A stretch of DNA of 64,000 nucleotides, taken from NCBI RefSeq assembly GCF_039555335.1, contig NC_092628.1, forward strand, positions 93,011,782-93,075,781. The letters run 5' to 3'. The DNA is from Amphiura filiformis (lineage: Eukaryota > Echinodermata > Ophiuroidea > Amphilepidida > Amphiuridae). This document shows, in pieces, positions 57,110 through 64,000 of the stretch. Below the pieces are notes generated by a model, which saw only the letters and a list, made by a program, of their open reading frames with translations, was not told the DNA's origin and did no database searches. How positions within the stretch are numbered: the first letter of the stretch is position 1; every line of letters begins with the position of its first letter. The position numbers and the translations under genes are program-made.

Positions 57110-58745
57110 ACTCCATTAATTAATCGAGCGGAAGTTGACAACTGGTTGATAGTTAGTTGCTATAAAATGCACACCCTTGACATTTTTCCATCCCATGATT
57201 CGATAATGACGCGACCAAATTACTCCACCAGAAAAAGTTTTGGATGAGTAAGGGGAAGAGAATCGTCTTCTTCCATCACAAGGCGGCTAAAATTTTTTTA
57301 GTGCTCTCGGAGGCGAAAAAAAAAAAAAAAAATTCTGCCTGACCTAAACTCCCATGCCCCCCCCCCCCTAGAATCTAATGGTGCGTCCCTAAAAGGACAT
57401 CGGGCAAAATGAAAAGAATTCAAATTTCTATTTTTTTTGAGAAACAAATAATTTACCGGGGATTAGCAATTATCACCAGTTTCAATTAGACAATAATGAT
57501 TGGCACAAACATACTACGTTGAGAAAATATATCTCGCCACAAACAGCAATAATTATTGTTCTCATCCAAAAAAAAGAGAAAATTTAAATTTTCTTCATTT
57601 TGACCGTTTTTCATCAAACTGTCCGTTTTCTAATCCAAAACTTTACTGTACCTGGTATAATACCCATGACGGCAACCTTTATTTCAAGTTTTATACCCCG
57701 GGGGTCACTCCCATTGTGGCCTGTACACCATCCACGATAATCATCTTTTAAAAAGCACCATAAACAAGGATTTAACCCTTGGCTAAAACGATAACACGCG
57801 CCTGTTTTCACACCCTAAACAGGAATGTTATTCCTTGCATCAAATTTCATACCCTAAATTTCATTTCCGCGTATTAGTAATTGCAATTTTGCTACCGTTT
57901 TTTCCAATTTTTCATGTTTATGACACCCTCAACACGATACACGCGTATCTTGTCTACCCACGAAAAACTACCCTTTTACCCGTTTTTATTATCGCGGATG
58001 GTGTACAGGCCACAATGGGAGTGACCCCACCCCACCCCGGGTTTTATATCACACATGCGTACAAAAAGCACGATCGTATCTTCGTAATTGGGTATCAAGC
58101 ACAACAAAAATGGCAACAATTGTACAAAAAAGGAAAATTCTGAATGAATTGTAACTAAAAACTCCTCAAAACGTTTTCGTTGGTTTTCTTTAGGCTGACT
58201 GATTGCTACCGGTAGTGAGTTGGTTACGACTTTTCACAATTATTGGCCATTTTTTGAAAGGCTTTGTACACAGGTGATATACAACTTTTAATGCGGGTGC
58301 CTCACTAGGGCATAATGTATTGGCTTAGGAACCGGGGCTGCCGCCTCATTAATCTTCCTCCCAATGTGGGCACCTTGTCCACCTGGGCACCTTGGGAGAA
58401 CAATGCCAGTACATTGAAAGGTTAACCCAGGTTAAATAAGAATGAAATAAATAAATAATAAATAAATAAATGTTGAAAATCTTCCTAAGCCACTGCAATA
58501 ATAAGCAGGAAAGACTGATGACGTTTTTTAGTCACTGCTGCTGCTGAATTTTGGGACGTATGTTATGGATAATAATTGAGCAATCCGAGCGTGCCTGTGA
58601 CACTTGATATTACAAACGTTTCGGTAATTCATAATGCTCAATTAGGTATACCTTGGTGACTTGTTTATTTCCTGCTTAAATCACTACGTCATACATGTAT
58701 AAAGTTGTTCATTATAACACCAACGTAAATCGAAATTTTACATTT
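57110..58745 (+). repeat. Shattered duplicate of the GPCR 4 upstream region
   Basis: 57115-57215 (TTAATCGAGCGGAAGTTGAC, then AAATGCACACC, then CCCATGATT) matches 61485-61590. 58648-58745 (CTTGGTGACTTGTTTATTTC, then ACCAACGTAAATC) matches 61728-61812. The matching parts are in the same order as in the GPCR 4 flank but are separated by repeats. No receptor coding sequence survives after it. Confidence 0.65.
57687..58052. mobile_element. Fold-back element with CACAATGGGAGTGACCCC arms
   Basis: The left arm (57687-57746) contains GGGGGTCACTCCCATTGTGG and GTGTACACC-like sequence. The right arm (57988-58052) is its reverse complement with CCCCACCCCACCCCGGG expansion. Inner flanks also pair loosely. 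No coding capacity. Confidence 0.8.
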
Positions 58746-59095
58746 AAAGGGGCATTTCGTGATCCACAGCCTCATCCCCACTTTTCTCAAAAAAAGTTGA
58801 GATTTTTATATCACTGGAAACCTCTGGCTACATAATGTTTATGTACAAAATATTTCTTGCAGATTAATTCGTTTTGCAAAGATATCGTGAAATTTGAATT
58901 TCGTTCTGGTGCACCAGAACGAAATTACAACGCATTGTCTATGGAGCAGTGTAATACACATAATCATGTATAACTCGCAAACGCAAAATCGGAATCAACT
59001 GAAATTTTGGGAATAGGCTTTTTTCGTAGATATGTACTGAAAAATGTCATAAAAAGAGGATGCTAGGATCACGAAATCCTCCTTTAAGCGTGTTA
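58745..59095 (+). mobile_element. Intact MITE copy, GGGGCATTTCGTGATCC ends
   Basis: TTAAAGGGGCATTTCGTGATCC at the left and GGATCACGAAATCCTCCTTTAA at the right form ~18-bp imperfect terminal inverted repeats. It matches the broken copy at 2961-3141 and 3933-3969. A small internal inverted pair (GAATTTCGTTCTGGTG and CACCAGAACGAAAT) occurs near 58905. Confidence 0.85.
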
Positions 59096-60169
59096 AAATA
59101 AGTGATTAAAGCAGATGCATCATAGTAGAGAGGCCATATCTGTTTATCTGCTTTAGTTAAAATTTTCGTGTAATATTTTAGACAAAGTCGACAGACATGT
59201 TAAAATGTATCTACTTACTCTGATATTTTAATTTTACCCAACTATTATTTCTTAAAAATGACATGAGTTGAGATATTTGGGTTGAGATAATATTTAACAG
59301 ATATTTGATATAAATGTGCCATGTATTCTCCACAGCAAGTAAATAATTAGATTGTTTTTAAAGTTATAGCTATTTTATTATTGACATTTTTCGTAAAATT
59401 AAAGGTAAAAAAATCAAATAAACTGAATTTTGAACGCAAATATCTCAGCTCACGTCACTTTTCAGAAATAGACGGGTAAGATGAAAAGATCAGAGTGAGT
59501 CAATACATGTTAATATGGCTGTAAATAAACTATACCATGATTCGATATTTGAGAGGTAAACACGTGTTTATTAATCACAATGAACACATCCAGTTGAACT
59601 CGAAATTATAAAGATGTTTATCACGCTTATCACAAGTAAAATATCCAATAGTCAGATTAAGTGTATAAAAGGCGCAATACAAGTAGAGTATACGTATCTT
59701 GTCTAGTGCCTTGCAACAACACACGTCTGTTTGACCTAGCAATAAAACCTCATTTGAACCAATCTTTATGTCAGTCAGTGTTGCTGATACACTATAAGCA
59801 GTGAAAGCACAAAGGCGTGGCGAACCTACAATCAACCTCCCGGTTTAAAAAATGTTTAGCCAGCCTGAGGAACTAGCGCAATTGAGCAGCTTATACCGCG
59901 ATATTGGCAATATTGTACATTAGTGTATAGCTTTTGTTCTCAATCAATTAAGACTCTACTTGTAAAATTAACTGCCACTTCGTGTTCATGCAGACATCCA
60001 CACCAAACATTCAATATGTGAATGGTATCTTTGACAGGCTTGATGATGGACAGGAATTCCAAATATACTGACCTATGTCAATTCAGGTCATAGAGATAAT
60101 ACCACTTGTGTGAATCGTGACCTCTTTGAGTCGCAATACCCCGATATACTATTAAGTTCCCTGCCTGTA
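59096..60169. other. Intergenic, no gene seen
   Basis: AT-rich spacer without recognised coding or repeat structure. Confidence 0.4.
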
Positions 60170-60365
60170 CACACTGGACGGCATATTATAGTATACGCTG
60201 AACCCCGGGTGTAGAGGCCACATTCTTATTGAATAGCCCTATTGACTTCTAACAGACGTGAACCATCGTTATTTTGGTACACCCTGGAAGGCATAATATA
60301 GTATACGCTGAACTCCGGGTGAAGAGGCCACATTCTTATTGAATAACCCTATTGACTTTTAACAG
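60170..60365. repeat. 110-bp tandem repeat, two copies
   Basis: GTATACGCTGAACCCCGGGT (60191) and GTATACGCTGAACTCCGGGT (60301) lie in two units that both continue GAGGCCACATTCTTATTGAA. They are about 95% identical. Confidence 0.9.
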
Positions 60366-60514
60366 TAATCTTGTGTGCAATTTAGGTCCATTTTTATGGA
60401 CAGGATTTTAAGATATGACCTTGTGAAAAATCATAAGTTTCTTTTTGAGCCCAGTTTTCTTACTGATTAATATTACTATACATATTACCAATGAATACGT
60501 ATATAAGTTTCCTA

Positions 60515-60540
60515 AACCTAACCCTAACCTTAATAGACGG
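60515..60540. repeat. Telomere-like interstitial repeat
   Basis: CCTAAACCTAACCCTAACCT is a short run of degenerate CCCTAA units. Confidence 0.6.
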
Positions 60541-60649
60541 AACACGACGTATATAGTTGCTTAAACAGGCTCCCCAAATGTAACTACGGTAAAATAATTC
60601 GCCCGGGTAGGAGCTGCCTGGGTACGCCACTGTGAAAAGGTATCAAATG

Positions 60650-61228
60650 TTTTGTCAACGATTCTACAGCAAGCCTGAGATCGAAATCATCCCTTGACAT
60701 GGCTTCCGGTGATAATTTGAAGAGAATTGACAGAGCATCGGGACTAGCTTCACAAATTGTAGGGGTAGATACAAATATTGCTTTAAACAGTGATACACAT
60801 AAAAGACCTGGTGATCACTCTATAGCAACTGCTACAGAGGACGTTAGAGGACGGGTAATGAAATGAAGGTCTACAGATGAAAACATAAACTGCTCTTTTT
60901 TCCATCTGACTCTTTAGATCAGTTGGTAGAGCTTAGGTCCGGGGAGCTAAAAAGTGGCCCTTTTGTGGTTTTTGTTTCTTCAAAATATGGCCAATTTCAA
61001 CGTTTTCCGTGAATAAAAGCGGACGTTTTGTGAATATTTCTTTCGCATTCCGCAGCCACCCCGGTTAAGGCTTTGCCATGCTTACTCCTGATTTCTAAAC
61101 ACTCCTTGATACGTTATCCTTTATTATGTTTACCTGCAGACTCACGCTTCTCTGGTTATTTACTGTTTGGTAAAGAAACGATTCCGGATGATTTCGTACA
61201 AATTTGTAGAAAAATGAAGTGTTGTTAA
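60650..61228 (+). pseudogene. GPCR pseudogene 4, loop 3 and C-terminal fragments
   Basis: 60650-60850 matches the intracellular loop 3 coding region of the receptor at 46228 (CCACAGCAAGCCTG-like, AATTTGAAGAGAATTGACA and GCATCGGGACTAG). 61139-61228 matches TM7 and the tail (TCACGCTTCT, TTTACTGTTTGGT, CGATTCCGGATGATTTCGTA and a final TAA). TM1-TM6 are lost and unrelated sequence (about 60855-61138) separates the pieces. Confidence 0.8.
60913..60960 (+). repeat. tRNA-like 5' half (SINE head)
   Basis: CTTTAGATCAGTTGGTAGAG has the D-arm/A-box pattern of a tRNA, but no B-box follows, so it is a SINE or tRNA-pseudogene fragment inside pseudogene 4. Confidence 0.4.
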
Positions 61229-61923
61229 AAATAGGATACATTCATACCATGCACGATTGTTCACAAGTAATTTTTATCCGGGTTTTCATAGCACTGGATA
61301 GTTGGAGCATTGAGGGAATTAAGAACTCAACATTTTCTTATCCAAAAAATAATAATTAAGCATTCAGTCTTTTTCTGTGAATGTACGTAGCTGAAATGTA
61401 GGTGAAAATTCGTGGCATAGTCTTTTACGCAGCTATGAACATTACAGAGACGGGCGCACGTCTGCAGTCATCACTTGGCCAATTTACGACTTTAATCGAG
61501 CACAAGTTGACAACCGGTGGAAATAGTCGACTTAGTTACTGTTAAATGCACACCATTAACATTTCCCCACGGTCATCCCATGATTTATAACGGCGGGGCC
61601 AAGGGCAAGTACCTATCAATTTTCATTCATAATGGATGAGTTTGACACATCAAAATTCAATATAAGACCTTCCTTTTGTTTGTTTTTTGTTTTTTATTAA
61701 TTTGATACACCTTGTATACCATGGTGACTTGCTTATATCCTGGTTAAATCAGAACATCATATGTGTATAATGATGTACATATCATTATCATACCAACGTA
61801 AATCATAATTTCACCTTCAATCTTGTTAGCGCCACTAATGATTGTGCGACAGGCCGCAGAACAGATATCATTGGCATTTCACTCACACACGTTAGAGTGT
61901 GAGTTCTATAAGTTCTGAGCAAC
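61229..61923 (+). promoter_or_regulatory. 5' region of GPCR 4
   Basis: No gene is present here. Its 61485-61812 part is duplicated in broken form at 57110-58745. A short hairpin (CTCACAC...GTGTGAG, 61881-61902) sits ~20 bases before the start codon. It does not resemble the flanks of GPCR 1 and 3. Confidence 0.4.
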
Positions 61924-63099
61924 ATGGATTTAAGATCTACAATCAAGGTGATTTATTTGACCATCATTGCCGCTGTTGGACTACCTGGCAACTGCATCAC
62001 CATCGCTGTGTTCGCCAAAAAAGTGCCTAAGACACCAACAACCATTTTTATTCTGGCACTAGCTGCTGATGATCTTTTTATTTGTGTAACTATGCCACTC
62101 ATCATTTATCACACCATTACTCGAGATCTTTCACCAAATCTAACTATTTGTCAGATCGTCATCTTTTCAACATATTTCGCAGTATATACGTCAATTTTAC
62201 TCTGTATGGCCATCTCTTTCGATCGTTTTTTCGCTGTAACTCGTCCACTGAAGAAAGTGTTCACGCCGTTTCGTGCGAAATTCGTAGTAGCGGCATGTGT
62301 CATGATTTCATTGCTTTATCATGCAATTTTGGTGGTTGAAGTTCGCATTGAAACAATATACACTACTGATACTGCAAATGGCAGCCTGCGTTCTTACGAA
62401 GAATGCAAAGGCACTTCAACCACGCCCATATCATGGTGCATTTCCATTATATATGGCTTGTCATACTACGTCCATCTTTTCATTATTACTTTATTATACA
62501 CTAGGTTATATATGGCCATCAGGAAACGTATGATTATACGGGCTAAAATGGGTATGCAACCATCAGCGGCGTCGGTACCAGAACATGGAGCACACGAAAG
62601 CATGGTATCAAGAGTTTCGTTTATAATTCCACAGCAAGCCTGGGATGAAAATTATCCCTCGACCATGTCGACGAGCTTTGGTGTTAATGGTGACAATCCG
62701 AGGCGAATCGGCCCAACGCCCGGACTGGCATGTGGCGAGTCACCAAATGTAATAGCAACTAAAAATAATTCACATAAAGGACACGATGAACACGCTTCAG
62801 GACACGGTACAACGCCTGCTAATTCGTCGCCAAAAGTTGCTTCAAACAAAACTACTAATATGTTGTTTTTAGTAACTGTAGTTACGTTTGTTACCTGGAT
62901 GCCATCCATTTTCTCCTATGCTTTGAATAATGACGGGACGCAGGGTGGAACTTCAAACGATATTCTGCACTTCTTGATACGTTATCTCTACCTGATAAAT
63001 CACGCTTCTAACCCAGTTATATACTGCTTGGTCAATAAACGATTTCGGGATGATTTCGTCCAAATTTGTAGAAAAATATTTGTGTCGTTAAGAGTATAA
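61924..63099 (+). CDS. Class A GPCR 4, intronless, 391 residues
   Basis: The most diverged intact member of the array, same strand. The start MDLRSTIK aligns with the MDLSLTFK starts of its paralogues. It has LPGNC in TM1, LAADD in TM2, a Cys at the top of TM3 (TICQIV), FDRFFAVTRPLKKVFTP after TM3, a loop-2 sequon (NGS), the basic RKRMIIRAKMG at the TM5 end, a long variable loop 3, SNKTTNMLFLVTVVTFVTWM leading to P in TM6, and NPVIYCL in TM7. The C-terminus ends KIFVSLRV instead of the KCR/KCH end of the others, because the usual cysteine codon is lost. Neither the ligand nor the G protein can be inferred. Confidence 0.92.
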   Translation: MDLRSTIKVIYLTIIAAVGLPGNCITIAVFAKKVPKTPTTIFILALAADDLFICVTMPLIIYHTITRDLSPNLTICQIVIFSTYFAVYTSILLCMAISFDRFFAVTRPLKKVFTPFRAKFVVAACVMISLLYHAILVVEVRIETIYTTDTANGSLRSYEECKGTSTTPISWCISIIYGLSYYVHLFIITLLYTRLYMAIRKRMIIRAKMGMQPSAASVPEHGAHESMVSRVSFIIPQQAWDENYPSTMSTSFGVNGDNPRRIGPTPGLACGESPNVIATKNNSHKGHDEHASGHGTTPANSSPKVASNKTTNMLFLVTVVTFVTWMPSIFSYALNNDGTQGGTSNDILHFLIRYLYLINHASNPVIYCLVNKRFRDDFVQICRKIFVSLRV

Positions 63100-63157
63100 A
63101 ATACTGTAATTATTGTTCAGTTATTGTTCCTAAGTAAAATGTTATCATGTTTATGTA

Positions 63158-63163
63158 AATAAA
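63158..63163 (+). terminator. Polyadenylation signal of GPCR 4
   Basis: AATAAA 59 bases after the stop codon. Confidence 0.6.
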
Positions 63164-63524
63164 ATGACAATAATTAAAAATAACTTGATCTTTTTATGTG
63201 TACCCATATTGCTGCCATTACAATGATGTGACGGATTAACAAATTCATGTTCTATATTGTGGTAAACGAAATTATGTGTCTCTGTTAATTTGAAAATCGA
63301 AGCGAATGCCTTCAATGCCATTAATGGCGCACGTCTTCTGATTAAGGAATGCAACAATGCATGAGCGTAAGCTCTAACAAAGAACCACAAACAGCTATCT
63401 GTACGGGTCTGTAAAAAACCCTCTTTTTAATAGGCGATGGAAGCGGGGAAGAGGGTGTGGAAGTAAGAGGACACTCCCCCTAAATGTTTTCATGGGGGAC
63501 GGGAAAACACCGCAATAGGGTAAA
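63164..63524. other. No gene seen
   Basis: Spacer between GPCR 4 and a terminal MITE; no recognised structure. Confidence 0.35.
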
Positions 63525-63951
63525 CAGTATACTTCGACTATATTATTTATAAATACGTATTTATAAATACGCACGTGACCCACGGCATACCAAGACCAGC
63601 AAGCGTGACCAATTCCTCATGCCATACAGAAAAGGATAGGAACTCTTTAGATAAATATCATTAAATTTAAGTATAAATTGAATAGCAAAATTATTACACA
63701 TGGGGGGATTCTGAATTTGTACTATGTTATATCAAAAACAACATGTTGAAAGTATTTACCGACGGAAAAAGTATTTATCCACGGAAACGTTTACAATATA
63801 ATAACAAAGTTGAACAAAATAAACAATGTTGCTGCACAGTTACTGTGTTGTTTACCGCCTCGCGCCTTTGCATTCAAATGTTATGGGAGCGCGGAGGTGG
63901 TCACGTGTGTATTTATAAATACGAATTTATCAATATAGTCGAAACATACTG
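63525..63951. mobile_element. MITE with ~55-bp inverted ends
   Basis: CAGTATACTTCGACTATATT at the left and AATATAGTCGAAACATACTG at the right pair. Both continue inward through the TATTTATAAATACG-like core and CACGTGACC. The middle ~320 bases are unique and no transposase is encoded. Confidence 0.9.
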
Positions 63952-64000
63952 ATTAAGTTGCACAATGTTGCTCGCTTTGCGTGTACTAGCACATGAAAAA

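Noticed and set aside
60913..60960. Functional tRNA gene
   Set aside because: A D-arm is present but no B-box or closing acceptor stem.
1..64000. CRISPR arrays, bacterial operons, phage att sites
   Set aside because: No regularly spaced repeats with unique spacers, no operon structure, and genes have spliceosomal introns.

Overview
This window is animal nuclear DNA. Genes are split by GT-AG introns, intergenic DNA is AT-rich, and the space between genes is packed with retrotransposon remains (DIRS-like, Penelope-like, and L2/CR1- and RTE-like LINEs) and inverted-repeat elements. The gene content and repeat families suggest a marine invertebrate, possibly a deuterostome such as an echinoderm. 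That assignment is an inference. No bacterial features, rRNA genes or CRISPR arrays were seen.

Layout. 1-4.2 kb is a transposon graveyard: the end of a DIRS-type tyrosine recombinase, two joined reverse-transcriptase fragments, and two inverted copies of an unknown ~650-bp element, one of them nested in a MITE. 4.75-9.76 kb (+) is the exosome cap subunit gene EXOSC1/CSL4; five coding exons are visible and only the short first exon is missing. 10.8-16.7 kb is repeats, including a 3.2-kb LINE inserted into the arm of a foldback element. 17.7-25.4 kb (-) is a four-exon coiled-coil gene of 299 codons that splices in frame throughout; one of its introns holds an oppositely oriented PWWP-like exon inside a segment with inverted ends. 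26-32.2 kb is MITEs and a degenerate RTE-like LINE. 33.4-34.4 kb is a near-perfect 528-bp tandem duplication directly before a four-exon UDP-glycosyltransferase gene (34.6-40.4 kb, +).

40.9-63.1 kb is a tandem array of intronless class A (rhodopsin-like) GPCR genes, all on the + strand: three intact copies, one copy with a single in-frame nonsense codon, and at least four fragmentary pseudogenes. A further relict of a duplicated 5' flank is broken up by transposons. Up to ~600 bp of 5' flank is shared between some copies, so whole gene-plus-promoter units were duplicated. Penelope-like, RTE-like and MITE insertions punctuate the array.

The three ordinary genes (RNA exosome subunit, coiled-coil protein, UGT) show no evident functional link. 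The GPCR array is a lineage-type expansion, and a chemosensory or small-ligand role is the most reasonable guess. The most noteworthy items are the GPCR array with its birth-and-death history, the UGT with an altered catalytic site, the Penelope-like element with inverted arms that carry hammerhead-like cores, and the large palindrome near 51 kb.
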